Shown: positions 8,606-16,707 of the stretch, piece by piece
Layout: each line of letters opens with the position of its first letter
Numbering within the stretch: position 1 is the first letter of the stretch
Assembly: GCA_028408915.1 (NCBI GenBank)
Contig: JAOOLS010000007.1
Location: forward strand, 1,085-34,802
Source of the DNA: Prochlorococcus sp. AH-716-J09
GTDB lineage: Bacteria > Cyanobacteriota > Cyanobacteriia > PCC-6307 > Cyanobiaceae
Direction: 5' to 3'
Length of the DNA stretch: 33,718 bases
The notes under the pieces: generated by a model
What the model was told of the DNA's origin: nothing
Database searches by the model: none
What the model saw: the letters and a program-made list of their open reading frames with translations, nothing else
Program-made: the position numbers and the translations under genes

Positions 8606-9337
8606 CTATGAATTCTCATTTGAACGATCCTCAAATTGCTGAGGTCTTCTACTAGCTTTCCTCTTAGGGCTAGCACCCACAGGGATAGTTTGTTCTTCTT
8701 TAGGGAGAACTTCACCTTTGAAAACCCAAACTTTAATGCCTAGAACACCGTAAGTTGTATTAGCTTCACGTGTTGCGTAGTCAATTTCAGCTCTCAAAGT
8801 ATGTAAAGGTACTCTACCTTCTCTAGTCCATTCAGTTCTAGCTATTTCAGCACCATTCAACCTTCCCCCTACTTGAATTTTAAGACCTAGAACTCCAGCC
8901 CTTTGAGCCCTTTGTAAGGCCATCCTAATAGTTCTTCTAAAGGCGACTCTTTTTTCTAGTTGTTGAGCAATATATTCAGCTAGTAAAAAAGCATCAGCGT
9001 CTACGCGTTCAACTTCAACAACGTTTATTCTGACTTGCCTTGTTCTATCACCTATAGTTTTTTGAATGCCAGATCTTAATTCTTCAATACCACTTCCTTG
9101 TCTTCCAACTATAACTCCTGGTCTTGCTGTTTTTAATTCAAGTTCCAGTTGGTCAGCTTTTCTCGCTATTAAGACATCGCTAATTCCTGCTGCTCCATAT
9201 TTTTTTTGTATGAAGGTACGAATTTTAAAATCTTCTTGGAGAAGAATTGGATATGTTTTAGAAGTAGCAAACCACTTAGAGCGATGCTCTTGTGTAATTC
9301 CTAATCTTAGTCCAGAAGGATGTATTTTATGTCCCAT
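8606..9337 (-). CDS. rpsC: 30S ribosomal protein S3
   Basis: Head protein at the mRNA entry tunnel. It is 243 residues long: [20 protein letters not shown] at the N-terminus, a type II KH domain around residues 40-110 with [10 protein letters not shown] in the GXXG loop, then the S3 C-terminal domain ([20 protein letters not shown]). The tail is charged and low in complexity. Its ATG overlaps the rplV stop by one base (TAATG), with GGAGGT upstream. Confidence 0.98.
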   Translation of the reverse strand: MGHKIHPSGLRLGITQEHRSKWFATSKTYPILLQEDFKIRTFIQKKYGAAGISDVLIARKADQLELELKTARPGVIVGRQGSGIEELRSGIQKTIGDRTRQVRINVVEVERVDADAFLLAEYIAQQLEKRVAFRRTIRMALQRAQRAGVLGLKIQVGGRLNGAEIARTEWTREGRVPLHTLRAEIDYATREANTTYGVLGIKVWVFKGEVLPKEEQTIPVGASPKRKASRRPQQFEDRSNENS

Positions 9338-9723
9338 TAGTTTTGTACCTCCGCATTAGTTTGAGTAGGAGCAGACTCAACAGAAATACTGATGTGGCAA
9401 GTCTGTTTTTTAATTGAAAAAGCTCGACCTTGAGCTCTGGGTCTATACCTTTTCATTACTGGGCCACTATTAGCCCATGCAGAGGAAATAACTAGGGTAG
9501 ATGGATCCATTCCAAGGTTATGTTCTGCATTAGCAACAGCAGATCTTAGAACTTTAGTAATGGGGTCTGTAGATCTGTAAGGCATAAATTCCAACATAAT
9601 CAATGCATCTCTATAAGATCTACCCCTTATCTGATCCAAAACTCTTCTCACTTTAGAGGCTGATCCGCGAACATAATTTCCATGAGCAATTGCTGTTTTT
9701 GTTGTTTCAGGTGTTTTTGTCAT
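9337..9723 (-). CDS. rplV: 50S ribosomal protein L22
   Basis: Lines the polypeptide exit tunnel through its extended beta hairpin, and contacts all domains of 23S rRNA. It is 128 residues long, with [20 protein letters not shown] near the N-terminus and the signature [20 protein letters not shown] in the hairpin region. It overlaps rpsS by 4 nt with an AAGGAG Shine-Dalgarno. Confidence 0.98.
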   Translation of the reverse strand: MTKTPETTKTAIAHGNYVRGSASKVRRVLDQIRGRSYRDALIMLEFMPYRSTDPITKVLRSAVANAEHNLGMDPSTLVISSAWANSGPVMKRYRPRAQGRAFSIKKQTCHISISVESAPTQTNAEVQN

Positions 9724-9998
9724 GATTTTGCTCCTTTCTTATCTCTTAAATGACCTCGGTAAGTGCGTGTAGGAGCAAATTCACCGAGTTTATGACCAAT
9801 CATTTGTTCAGTAATAAATACTGGAATGTGAGTCTTGCCATTATGTACAGCGATTGTGTGACCTATCATTAAGGGTAAAATCGTAGAGGATCTTGACCAA
9901 GTTTTGATAACAGACTTGTCATTATCGGTATTTTGTTTTTCTACCTTCTTGAGCAGGCTATCTGCTATAAAAGGTCCTTTTTTTAGTGAACGTCCCAT
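9720..9998 (-). CDS. rpsS: 30S ribosomal protein S19
   Basis: Head protein that pairs with S13 at the A-site finger contact. The frame is open further upstream to 10091, but that extension runs through the end of rplB. The family N-terminus [20 protein letters not shown] starts at the ATG at 9998, giving 92 residues, the normal length. Signatures seen are [18 protein letters not shown] and [15 protein letters not shown]. It follows rplB after 37 nt. Confidence 0.97.
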   Translation of the reverse strand: MGRSLKKGPFIADSLLKKVEKQNTDNDKSVIKTWSRSSTILPLMIGHTIAVHNGKTHIPVFITEQMIGHKLGEFAPTRTYRGHLRDKKGAKS

Positions 9999-10035
9999 GA
10001 TTATGAAATAGTAATTGAAATAATAAATGAAGTAA

Positions 10036-10899
10036 TCAAGAGTCTCTTCCTCCTCTACTCCTCTTAGAAACGCGACGGCGTCTTCGAACAACTAATTTAT
10101 TACTTGGTTTGTTCTTTTTACGTGTCTTTAGTCCAAGAGCTGGCTTACCCCATGGAGTAACTGGACCTGCTCTACCAATTGGTGCTTTTCCCTCTCCTCC
10201 TCCATGTGGATGATCACATGGGTTCATTACACTACCTCTTACTTGAGGCCTTCTTCCAAGCCATCTTCTTCTTCCTGCTTTACCTAAGCTAGTATTTCTT
10301 ATTTCAGAATTACCTACTTCACCAAGAGTTGCGTAGCATTCTTTTCTTACAAGTCTTACCTCAGTAGATGGAAGTTTTAAAGCAACATAATCTCCCTCTT
10401 TTGCCATAACTTGAGCACTAGCTCCTGCGGATCTAACCATTTGAGCACCCCTACCTGCGTATAACTCAACACAATGAACACTAGATCCTAATGGCATAAC
10501 AGAAAGCGGCATGGCATTTCCATCTTCAATTGGAACACTTTCTCCAGAAATGACATTTTGTCCAACTTTTACTCCTGCTGGAGCGATAATATATCTTTTC
10601 TCTCCATCTTCATAAAATAAAAGTGCCAACCTTGCATTTCTATGAGGATCGTAGTGTATGGCTGCAACTTTAGCGTTGATATTTCTTTTATCTCTTCTAA
10701 AGTCGACCAATCTATATTGCCTTTTATGACCACCTCCACGATGACGACAAGTGATAACTCCACGATTATTCCTGCCTTTAACTCTATGTTTTGAAACTAT
10801 TAGTGATCTTTCAGGTTTTGCACTTGTGATTTCACTAAAGTCAGTAACTACTCTCTGCCTAGTGCCAGGTGTATAAGGTTTAAATTTACGTATTGCCAT
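10036..10899 (-). CDS. rplB: 50S ribosomal protein L2
   Basis: Conserved large-subunit protein needed for subunit joining and peptidyl-transferase activity. It is 287 residues long, with the N-terminal OB fold, the SH3-like domain and the C-terminal signature [19 protein letters not shown] that includes the essential histidine. It is preceded by AAGGAG in the 12-nt gap after rplW. Frames overlapping it on either strand are shadows. Confidence 0.98.
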   Translation of the reverse strand: MAIRKFKPYTPGTRQRVVTDFSEITSAKPERSLIVSKHRVKGRNNRGVITCRHRGGGHKRQYRLVDFRRDKRNINAKVAAIHYDPHRNARLALLFYEDGEKRYIIAPAGVKVGQNVISGESVPIEDGNAMPLSVMPLGSSVHCVELYAGRGAQMVRSAGASAQVMAKEGDYVALKLPSTEVRLVRKECYATLGEVGNSEIRNTSLGKAGRRRWLGRRPQVRGSVMNPCDHPHGGGEGKAPIGRAGPVTPWGKPALGLKTRKKNKPSNKLVVRRRRRVSKRSRGGRDS

Positions 10900-10911
10900 G
10901 ATTAAAACTCC

Positions 10912-11214
10912 TTAAGATTCTGGAAATAGTTGGATTTTGTCTCCTTCAGCAAGACGTACAATTGCCTTCTTGACCTGAGAACGTTTACCGGAAAATTTCC
11001 CGACTCTTCTTGTTCTCCTTGGAGGATTCATAGTGTTAACTCCTATGACTTTAACACTGAACAAGGCTTCAATAGCTGCCTTTATTTGTGGTTTAGCCGC
11101 TCTATGATCTACTTCGAAAGTATATTGGTTAAGATCTAGTGCGTTTGTAGCTTTTTCAGTGATAACTGGCTTTCGTATTACATCGGCTAAACGAGAATCG
11201 AATAATTTACTCAT
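10912..11214 (-). CDS. rplW: 50S ribosomal protein L23
   Basis: Exit-tunnel rim protein and docking site for trigger factor and SRP. It is 100 residues long, with [25 protein letters not shown] near the start and [17 protein letters not shown] as the C-terminal signature. It overlaps rplD by 4 nt (ATGA), with AGGAGG in the rplD end. Confidence 0.98.
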   Translation of the reverse strand: MSKLFDSRLADVIRKPVITEKATNALDLNQYTFEVDHRAAKPQIKAAIEALFSVKVIGVNTMNPPRRTRRVGKFSGKRSQVKKAIVRLAEGDKIQLFPES

Positions 11215-11843
11215 GATGCATAAACCTCCTGAATTTTATCTATCGCTGATTGACCTATTACCAATTTATTGGCATTGAGAATATCAAATACATTTAATTG
11301 ATCGGCGGCGATTAATTTTACTTTCTCAATATTATTAATGGATTTTTTTATAATATCGGAAGGGCTATCAAGAATAACCAAAACTTTTTCAGTTTTTTGT
11401 ATACCTAATCGAGTAAGGCCATTGATGATATCACTTGTTTTAGGCTGCTTTAACGTAGATCCAAAATCTTCAACAGCCTTCATGTCAGATACTCTAGACA
11501 TAAGAGCTGTTCTAAGAGCTAATCTGCGTTCCTTACGATTCATATCAAGATTGTAAGAACGTGGCTTCGGTCCAAAAATAATTCCGCCACCAGGTCTTAA
11601 GGGTGTCCTTATTGATCCTTGACGAGCTCTTCCTGTACCTTTTTGTTTGTATGGCTTTCTACCACCCCCGCGCACTTCAGATCTTGTCAAAGTTGATGCT
11701 GTCCCTTGTCTTTTATTTGCTAGCTGTCTAAGGACTGCTCTATGGATTAAGTCTGCCGAAGAAGTTTCTTTAGCAACTGCTAAATCAAGAGTAACTTTGC
11801 CTGATTTTTTACCATCCCACTTTAAAGTTTCAAGTGTTGTCAT
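11211..11843 (-). CDS. rplD: 50S ribosomal protein L4
   Basis: Large-subunit protein whose long loop reaches the exit tunnel; in E. coli it also represses the S10 operon by binding the leader. It is 210 residues long. The loop is seen as [34 protein letters not shown], followed by [24 protein letters not shown]. The first residues overlap rplC, with AAGGAGGTG as Shine-Dalgarno. The structured region upstream of rplC is a candidate place for L4-type feedback, an idea not shown by the protein itself. Confidence 0.97.
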   Translation of the reverse strand: MTTLETLKWDGKKSGKVTLDLAVAKETSSADLIHRAVLRQLANKRQGTASTLTRSEVRGGGRKPYKQKGTGRARQGSIRTPLRPGGGIIFGPKPRSYNLDMNRKERRLALRTALMSRVSDMKAVEDFGSTLKQPKTSDIINGLTRLGIQKTEKVLVILDSPSDIIKKSINNIEKVKLIAADQLNVFDILNANKLVIGQSAIDKIQEVYAS

Positions 11844-12493
11844 GATTTTTCACCTCCTTTTTTGCCTACAACATTATTTGGCTTAATGTTAACAATTGAG
11901 CCGGGCTTACCTGGAACAGAACCTTTTACTACAAGCAAATTCTTCTGATCATCAATTTTTAGAACTAACAATCCTTTGGTAGTTATCTGTTTTCCTCCAT
12001 ATCTTCCTGCCATTCTTTTCCCTGGATAAATTCTACCCGGAGTTGTTCCTGCTCCTGTAGATCCTGGTGCTCTATGATTTTTTGAACCATGACTCATAGG
12101 ACCTCTGCTAAAACCATGTCTTTTCTGGTAGCCTGCAAAACCTCTACCCATAGATTTGCCACTGATATCAACTTTTTGACCAACCTCAAAGTTTTTTACA
12201 GTTATTTGTTTTCCGATTTCATAAGGTGAAGTTTCTTCAACCCTATATTCTTTCAAATGCTTTAAAAGTTCTTCACCTGATTTCAACAAGTGTCCCTTTT
12301 CAGGTTTGCTTAAATGCTTCTCTTTGGACAAGCCATATCCTATCTGAACGGCGGTATAACCATCCAAAGCAGTTGTTTTCAATTGAGTGACGCGGCACGG
12401 ACCAGCCTCTATAAGCGTAACTGGTACCGAATTACCTTTATCATCGAAAAGTTGGGACATGCCCAATTTCTTTCCTAAAATTCCGATAGACAT
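11840..12493 (-). CDS. rplC: 50S ribosomal protein L3
   Basis: Early assembly protein close to the peptidyl-transferase centre. It is 217 residues long: [20 protein letters not shown] at the N-terminus and the signature [22 protein letters not shown], where the methylated glutamine of some species lies in the conserved loop. It is the first gene of the cluster here. rpsJ, which precedes it in E. coli, is elsewhere; in cyanobacteria it follows tufA. The upstream 278 nt are shared with divergent ndhN and contain unusual secondary structure. Confidence 0.98.
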   Translation of the reverse strand: MSIGILGKKLGMSQLFDDKGNSVPVTLIEAGPCRVTQLKTTALDGYTAVQIGYGLSKEKHLSKPEKGHLLKSGEELLKHLKEYRVEETSPYEIGKQITVKNFEVGQKVDISGKSMGRGFAGYQKRHGFSRGPMSHGSKNHRAPGSTGAGTTPGRIYPGKRMAGRYGGKQITTKGLLVLKIDDQKNLLVVKGSVPGKPGSIVNIKPNNVVGKKGGEKS

Positions 12494-12581
12494 AAGACTA
12501 AATTAGGCTAGCTAGTAATAATTTTTCAATTATCTAAACCCTTCAGTTATTCAAGGTGAAGTTAATAAAAAACAATTAATA

Positions 12582-12634
12582 AGGTCGAGACTTATCTGAA
12601 ATAATAGATAGTTTCTCTCGGGATAAACCCACCT
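12582..12634. promoter_or_regulatory. Predicted three-way-junction RNA element in the rplC-ndhN spacer
   Basis: AGGT (12582-12585) pairs with ACCT (12631-12634). The adjoining CGAGA (12586-12590) pairs with TCTCG (12616-12620). Within that, TATCT (12593-12597) pairs with AGATA (12606-12610) around an 8-nt loop. GG...CC (12621-12630) closes a third small arm. Read from the minus strand it would lie about 90-140 nt upstream of rplC, in a possible leader. Read from the plus strand it is followed by GAGTTTTTT. The complementarities are seen; that they form an RNA, and on which strand, is inferred. Confidence 0.5.
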
Positions 12635-12663
12635 GAGTTTTTTAACGAAACGCTAAAAAATGT

Positions 12664-12705
12664 GAAATTTTAAGAGGCTCGGCTAGCTTGCGAGCTTAAA
12701 AATTC
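12664..12705. repeat. Long imperfect inverted repeat with palindromic loop
   Basis: GAAATTTTAAG then GCTCG on one side matches CGAGC then TTAAAAATTC on the other, with an AG bulge and one mismatch, so about 14-15 base pairs. The 9-nt loop contains GCTAGC (12682-12687), itself a palindrome that could form loop-loop contacts. The longer string GGCTAGCT also occurs at 12506-12513, near the rplC start. It lies in the divergent spacer 67 nt before ndhN. It could be a protein-binding site or an RNA structure in either leader. Confidence 0.6.
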
Positions 12706-12717
12706 ACTGAATTACAA

Positions 12718-12748
12718 TTGTACATCATCAAGTACCATAAAATAAAAT
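12718..12748 (+). promoter_or_regulatory. Candidate ndhN promoter
   Basis: TTGTAC (12718-12723) and TAAAAT (12743-12748) resemble -35 and -10 hexamers with a 19-nt spacer; an overlapping TAAAAT at 12738-12743 is an alternative -10. The predicted transcript start would be about 17 nt before the ndhN ATG. The spacing is not ideal and the region is A+T-rich, so this is only a suggestion. Confidence 0.3.
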
Positions 12749-12760
12749 AGAATAGAAATA

Positions 12761-12765
12761 AAGGA
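12761..12765 (+). promoter_or_regulatory. Shine-Dalgarno of ndhN
   Basis: AAGGA lies 6 nt before the ATG at 12772 and supports that start codon. Confidence 0.6.
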
Positions 12766-12771
12766 AATTTT

Positions 12772-13248
12772 ATGCCATTACTTCTCTCAGGGAAAAAGTT
12801 TCATAACGATTTAAAAACTAACAAATGTCTTGCAATATTTGCTCCTCTTGAAGGTGGTTATGAAACTCGTCTTTTGAGGAGAATGAAGGCCAAAGGCTTT
12901 AAAACTTTTATAACTTCAGCAAGAGGGCTTGGAGATCCAGAAGTTTTCTTGCTCAAATTGCATGGCGTTAGACCACCTCACCTTGGTCATCAAAGTGTAG
13001 GAAGAAACGGAGCGCTTGGGGAAGTTCAACAAGTAATCCCACAAGCTTCTGAGTTATTTAATGAAAATGATAAAAATAAATTACTTTGGTTATTAGAAGG
13101 TCAAGTATTATCTCAATCTGAATTAGAGAGTTTAATAGAGATTTGCACTAACGATAATAAACTAACAATAGTTGTTGAAATGGGGGGTTCAAGAAAACTT
13201 GAATGGAAACCATTAAGTAATTATATTTTGAATGAATTTGAAAGTTAA
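12772..13248 (+). CDS. ndhN: NAD(P)H-quinone oxidoreductase subunit N (NDH-1)
   Basis: Subunit specific to the photosynthetic NDH-1 complex of cyanobacteria and plastids, which takes electrons from ferredoxin to plastoquinone in cyclic electron flow and respiration on the thylakoid membrane. The 158-residue protein matches the family along its length: [17 protein letters not shown] at the N-terminus, [25 protein letters not shown] in the middle and an acidic C-terminus. It has no membrane segment, consistent with a stromal-side subunit. It is followed after 5 nt by ldpA, and the two are probably co-transcribed. Recognition rests on the conserved central motif and is confident. Confidence 0.93.
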   Translation: MPLLLSGKKFHNDLKTNKCLAIFAPLEGGYETRLLRRMKAKGFKTFITSARGLGDPEVFLLKLHGVRPPHLGHQSVGRNGALGEVQQVIPQASELFNENDKNKLLWLLEGQVLSQSELESLIEICTNDNKLTIVVEMGGSRKLEWKPLSNYILNEFES

Positions 13249-13253
13249 ATTGT

Positions 13254-14261
13254 TTGATTAAAACCAAGAATAAAAAAGATAAATGGATTAAGTTAATTTG
13301 TGGTGCCAGTAATGAAGATATTGTTGCCATAGAAGATTTATGTGCAATTTATACTGCTGCTGGTGTCGACTACATAGATGTTGCAGCAGCAGAATCTATA
13401 GTTTATGCAGCAAAAAAAGGAATCGATTGGGCAAAAAAAGTCTTTAAAAACTCCCCTGGATTAATGATAAGTATTAGTGATGGTAATGATATCCACTTTC
13501 GAAAAGCAAAATTTGATCCTTTAAAATGTCCCCCTAGTTGTCCAAGACCATGCGAAAAAGTATGCCCCACCTTTGCAATTGATAATTTCGGAATTAAAGA
13601 GAGTAAATGTTATGGATGTGGAAGATGTTTAAATAGTTGTCCTCTAAATCTAATTAGTGAATATGAATATAATTTGTCAAAAAATGATTTAGCATCAACA
13701 CTTCAAAAAATAAGGCCTAATGCAGTAGAAATTCACACAGAAATCAATCGCCTTGATTCTTTTACAAAAGTTGTAAGTATCCTTAAAAGTTCTGGAATGA
13801 AATTAGACAAGATATCTATTAGTTGTGGATTAAATCAATCTTTCAAAAAAGCCCAAGAGCCCGAAGATCTTTTGAAAGCTCTTTGGGAAAGATATGAAAT
13901 TCTGAATGAGCTAGATATTCCCCTTATTTGGCAACTAGATGGAAGGCCAATGTCTGGAGATCTTGCTCCTACAACAAGTAGAGATGCTGTTAAGTTGTTT
14001 GAAAAAATCGGTTCAGATCTTCCACCAGGATTAATTCAGTTAGCAGGAGGAACAAATGAAAAAACTCATGAATTGTTGAATTCAAACAATCTCCCAGATG
14101 GAATAGCATTTGGAAGTGCTGCAAGAAAAATTATGCAGCCCCATATTGAATTTGCTCACAAAAATAACAAAAAACTCTATGAGTATCCTGAAATAATGGG
14201 TTTGGCGATCAAAAAAGCTCAGAAATTTCTAGAGCCATGGAAATCGAGCTCATTCAAATAA
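13254..14261 (+). CDS. ldpA: Iron-sulfur protein LdpA (light-dependent period)
   Basis: In Synechococcus elongatus LdpA is an Fe-S protein that senses redox state and adjusts the circadian period with light intensity. The 335-residue protein has two ferredoxin-like cysteine sets: C92, C96, C100, C104 (CPPSCPRPCEKVCP) and C119, C122, C125, C129 (CYGCGRCLNSCP), suitable for two 4Fe-4S clusters. The rest is a TIM-barrel-like cyanobacterial domain with VDYIDVAAAESIVYAAKKGIDW. The only suitable start is a TTG at 13254, 5 nt after the ndhN stop. Pairing with an NDH-1 subunit fits a link to plastoquinone redox state. The identity is likely; the clock role is transferred from the family, and Prochlorococcus has a reduced clock without KaiA. 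Confidence 0.85.
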   Translation: MIKTKNKKDKWIKLICGASNEDIVAIEDLCAIYTAAGVDYIDVAAAESIVYAAKKGIDWAKKVFKNSPGLMISISDGNDIHFRKAKFDPLKCPPSCPRPCEKVCPTFAIDNFGIKESKCYGCGRCLNSCPLNLISEYEYNLSKNDLASTLQKIRPNAVEIHTEINRLDSFTKVVSILKSSGMKLDKISISCGLNQSFKKAQEPEDLLKALWERYEILNELDIPLIWQLDGRPMSGDLAPTTSRDAVKLFEKIGSDLPPGLIQLAGGTNEKTHELLNSNNLPDGIAFGSAARKIMQPHIEFAHKNNKKLYEYPEIMGLAIKKAQKFLEPWKSSSFK

Positions 14262-14339
14262 TATTTTTATTTTTCAAAACTAGCGCCATGTTTATAAAAA
14301 ATTTGTATTTTTTGGATAGAAAAAAATCTTTTCATGTAT

Positions 14340-14345
14340 TAAAAT
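14340..14345 (+). promoter_or_regulatory. Candidate -10 box of tRNA-Gln
   Basis: TAAAAT ends 10 nt before the mature tRNA 5' end at 14356, the usual distance for a short 5' leader. I see no clear -35 hexamer at the standard spacing. Confidence 0.35.
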
Positions 14346-14355
14346 GGTAAGTCAA

Positions 14356-14427
14356 TGGGCCGTCGCCAAGTGGTAAGGCATCGGGTTTTGGTCTCGACAT
14401 TCCTAGGTTCGAATCCTAGCGGCCCAG
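14356..14427 (+). tRNA. trnQ: tRNA-Gln (anticodon UUG)
   Basis: The sequence folds into a full cloverleaf: acceptor stem TGGGCCG/CGGCCCA (14356-14362 with 14420-14426), D arm GCC/GGC, anticodon stem TCGGG/CTCGA with loop TTTTGGT giving anticodon TTG at 14388-14390, and a T arm with GGTTCGAAT. The discriminator base is G14427 and CCA is not encoded. UUG reads both CAA and CAG. The length is 72 nt. Confidence 0.97.
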
Positions 14428-14440
14428 TTCTAATATTCAA

Positions 14441-15220
14441 TTGGTGTCTTCTCAAAAAATTTTTCTATTTGATTTTGATGGAGTAATAGTTGATGGAATG
14501 CAAGAATATTGGCATAGCTCCTTGCTGGCATGTGAAAGATATTTAAATTCACCCAACATCACTATTGATCAAAAACTTTATCAAGGAGTACCAAATTCTT
14601 TCAAAGAAATTAGGCCTTGGGTTAAATATGGTTGGGAAATGATTCTAATTGTTCACGAAATTATAAAAACGGAAAATCCATTAAAAAGTGATAATAAAGA
14701 TGATTTCATTAATAATTATCATCAAAATTGCCAGAGGATATTAAATGAAAATTCCTGGTTAGCAGAAGATATACAAAAAATGTTAGATAAGTCTCGCAAG
14801 TACCAAATTGATAAAGATTTTCAATCGTGGGTAAATTTACATAAACCTTTTTTTGAAATTATAAATTTTATGAAAGAATTAAGCAAAAGAGGAATAAAAA
14901 CTGCAGTTATAACAACTAAAGGTAAAATATTTGCAGAAAAAATTCTTAAACAATTAAATATTTTTCCAGAATTTATTTTTGGTTATGAATCAGGAACAAA
15001 AATCAAAATAGCTGAAAAACTTAAACAAACTTATGAAATTTTAGGCTTTATAGAAGATAGAAAAAAAACTCTAATCGATATTAAACAAAATTCAGAAACT
15101 TCTCACATTCCATGCTTCCTAGCTGATTGGGGATATTTGAAAGAATCAGATAAAAATAAGTTAAGTAATGAAATCAAATTATTAAAATTAGGAAACCTTG
15201 GAGAATTAGTTGCAATTTAA
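14441..15220 (+). CDS. HAD-superfamily hydrolase
   Basis: Predicted phosphatase of the haloacid dehalogenase superfamily, most like the phosphoglycolate phosphatase/beta-phosphoglucomutase group. Motif I is FDFDGVIVDG, with the nucleophile D11 and acid/base D13. Motif II is the threonine in KTAVITTKG, and motif III plus IV are a lysine in GTKIKIAEKL and GFIEDRKKTLIDI. A helical cap lies between motifs I and II (about residues 20-140). The substrate is not deducible. The frame opens with TTG (14441) then GTG (14444) only 13-16 nt after the tRNA; GTG is equally plausible and would shorten the protein by one residue. It could share the tRNA promoter. Confidence 0.8.
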   Translation: MVSSQKIFLFDFDGVIVDGMQEYWHSSLLACERYLNSPNITIDQKLYQGVPNSFKEIRPWVKYGWEMILIVHEIIKTENPLKSDNKDDFINNYHQNCQRILNENSWLAEDIQKMLDKSRKYQIDKDFQSWVNLHKPFFEIINFMKELSKRGIKTAVITTKGKIFAEKILKQLNIFPEFIFGYESGTKIKIAEKLKQTYEILGFIEDRKKTLIDIKQNSETSHIPCFLADWGYLKESDKNKLSNEIKLLKLGNLGELVAI

Positions 15221-15234
15221 AGATAATCAGCTAG

Positions 15235-15248
15235 AGTACAGATGTACT
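15235..15248 (+). promoter_or_regulatory. LexA (SOS) box upstream of recA
   Basis: AGTACAGATGTACT is a perfect 6+6 inverted repeat with a 2-nt centre and fits the cyanobacterial LexA motif of the AGTAC-N4-GTACT type. It overlaps two possible -10 hexamers, TACTAT (15245-15250) and TATAGT (15248-15253), the right place to block RNA polymerase. It lies 85 nt upstream of the recA ATG. The palindrome is seen; the LexA assignment follows from the known motif and the recA context. Confidence 0.85.
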
Positions 15249-15332
15249 ATAGTTTGTATTTATGAAGTTTGGTTTAAATAAAAATTTCCAAATTTAGAAT
15301 AATTACAAGAACTTTAACCGATAAATCAAACA

Positions 15333-16430
15333 ATGAGCCTTGAAGAAAAGAAAAAAACTGAATCAAAAGAAAAAGACAAGGCATTAAGTCTTGTCTTAGG
15401 TCAAATAGAAAGAAATTTTGGACGAGGTTCAATAATGAGACTTGGTGACGCCTCAAGAATGAAAGTAGAAACAATATCTACTGGAGCGCTAACATTAGAT
15501 TTAGCATTAGGAGGAGGCTATCCAAAAGGAAGAGTAGTAGAAGTTTACGGACCAGAAAGTTCAGGAAAAACTACATTAACGCTTCACGCAATTGCGGAAG
15601 TCCAAAAAAATGGAGGAGTAGCTGCATTTGTAGATGCTGAGCATGCACTCGATCCAGTTTATGCGGCCTCTTTAGGTGTTGATGTTGAGAATTTGTTAGT
15701 TTCACAGCCAGATACTGGTGAAATGGCTCTAGAAATAGTTGACCAACTTATAAGATCGAGTGCGGTAGATCTTGTAGTTGTTGACTCGGTCGCAGCACTA
15801 ACCCCAAGAGCCGAGATAGAAGGAGAGATGGGAGATCACGTAATTGGAAGCCAAGCAAGGCTAATGAGCCAAGCAATGAGGAAAATAACAGGAAATATTG
15901 GCAAATCTGGATGTACGGTAATATTCCTGAATCAATTACGCCTAAAAATTGGCGTTACATACGGCAATCCAGAAACAACCACAGGAGGTAATGCATTAAA
16001 ATTTTACGCCTCAGTAAGACTTGATATCAGAAGAATTCAAACTCTTAAAAGAGGTACTGAGGAATATGGCATAAGAGCAAAAGTGAAAGTAGCAAAAAAC
16101 AAAGTTGCACCACCGTTTAGAATTGCAGAATTTGATATTCTCTTTGGGAAAGGTATTAGTACAACAGGATGCTTATTAGATTTAGCAGAAGAGACTAATA
16201 TCATCATAAGGAGAGGTGCTTGGTATAGTTATGAAGGAGAAAATATTGGACAAGGAAGAGATAATACAATTATTTGGCTTGATCAAAACTTAGAAATCAG
16301 GAATAAAGTAGAATCTATGGTTAAAGAGAAATTAACAGAAGGGACTGAAGTCAGTTCTAATTCAATGAAAGCATTAAATAGCAGTCCTGCTAATACAATC
16401 GCTGTTAATGATATAAAAACAGTAGCTTAG
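15333..16430 (+). CDS. recA: Recombinase A
   Basis: ATP-dependent strand-exchange protein and co-protease that triggers LexA self-cleavage. It is 365 residues long. The Walker A GPESSGKT is at 73-80, the Walker B region is [12 protein letters not shown], the L1 loop is [21 protein letters not shown] and the L2 loop lies within [19 protein letters not shown]. The sequence reads [13 protein letters not shown] where many RecA proteins have LNQIRMKIGVMFG. The C-terminal tail is serine- and asparagine-rich, in place of the acidic E. coli tail. A LexA box precedes it. The gene ends 2 nt before the convergent DUF2839 gene. Confidence 0.98.
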   Translation: MSLEEKKKTESKEKDKALSLVLGQIERNFGRGSIMRLGDASRMKVETISTGALTLDLALGGGYPKGRVVEVYGPESSGKTTLTLHAIAEVQKNGGVAAFVDAEHALDPVYAASLGVDVENLLVSQPDTGEMALEIVDQLIRSSAVDLVVVDSVAALTPRAEIEGEMGDHVIGSQARLMSQAMRKITGNIGKSGCTVIFLNQLRLKIGVTYGNPETTTGGNALKFYASVRLDIRRIQTLKRGTEEYGIRAKVKVAKNKVAPPFRIAEFDILFGKGISTTGCLLDLAEETNIIIRRGAWYSYEGENIGQGRDNTIIWLDQNLEIRNKVESMVKEKLTEGTEVSSNSMKALNSSPANTIAVNDIKTVA

Positions 16431-16432
16431 AT

Positions 16433-16678
16433 TTATAAAGAATCAGCTAAAGTCCACCACCCAGCAGCAGGGCCTATAAATCTAACTACAATCCATAAGA
16501 TTACTAACCCTCCGATTCCAAACCAACTGGCTTTAATACTTAATTTAATTAGGTTATCTCTTTGATTGATTGTAAAGGGAAGCCATTCAAATAATCTTGG
16601 AGACTCATCAATTTTAGTTTTAGTGTTATTTTTTTTTGGAGGTAAACCAAGTGTTTTACGTCTTTTTGCTTCTCCCAT
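16433..16678 (-). CDS. DUF2839 family small membrane protein
   Basis: A cyanobacterial protein of unknown function with the DUF2839 N-terminal signature MGEAKRRKTLGLPPKK. It is 81 residues long: a basic N-terminal third, then one hydrophobic helix at about residues 51-71 (WFGIGGLVILWIVVRFIGPAAGWW). It likely lies in a membrane with the basic end in the cytosol. Its neighbours are the convergent recA and, 29 nt upstream, the DinG-like gene, with which it may be co-transcribed. No function can be given. Confidence 0.75.
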   Translation of the reverse strand: MGEAKRRKTLGLPPKKNNTKTKIDESPRLFEWLPFTINQRDNLIKLSIKASWFGIGGLVILWIVVRFIGPAAGWWTLADSL

Positions 16679-16707
16679 ATTTCTTTAGTTATTTACAAAA
16701 TCATAAC

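Noticed and set aside
9999-10091. Upstream extension of the rpsS frame (31 codons)
   Set aside because: It runs through the end of rplB and the S19 family N-terminus [10 protein letters not shown] begins at the ATG at 9998.
12638-12660. A/T-rich hairpin TTTTTTA...TAAAAAA between the two spacer elements
   Set aside because: Only two G-C pairs support it, so as an intrinsic terminator it would be weak; it may be part of the larger structure but I do not list it as its own feature.
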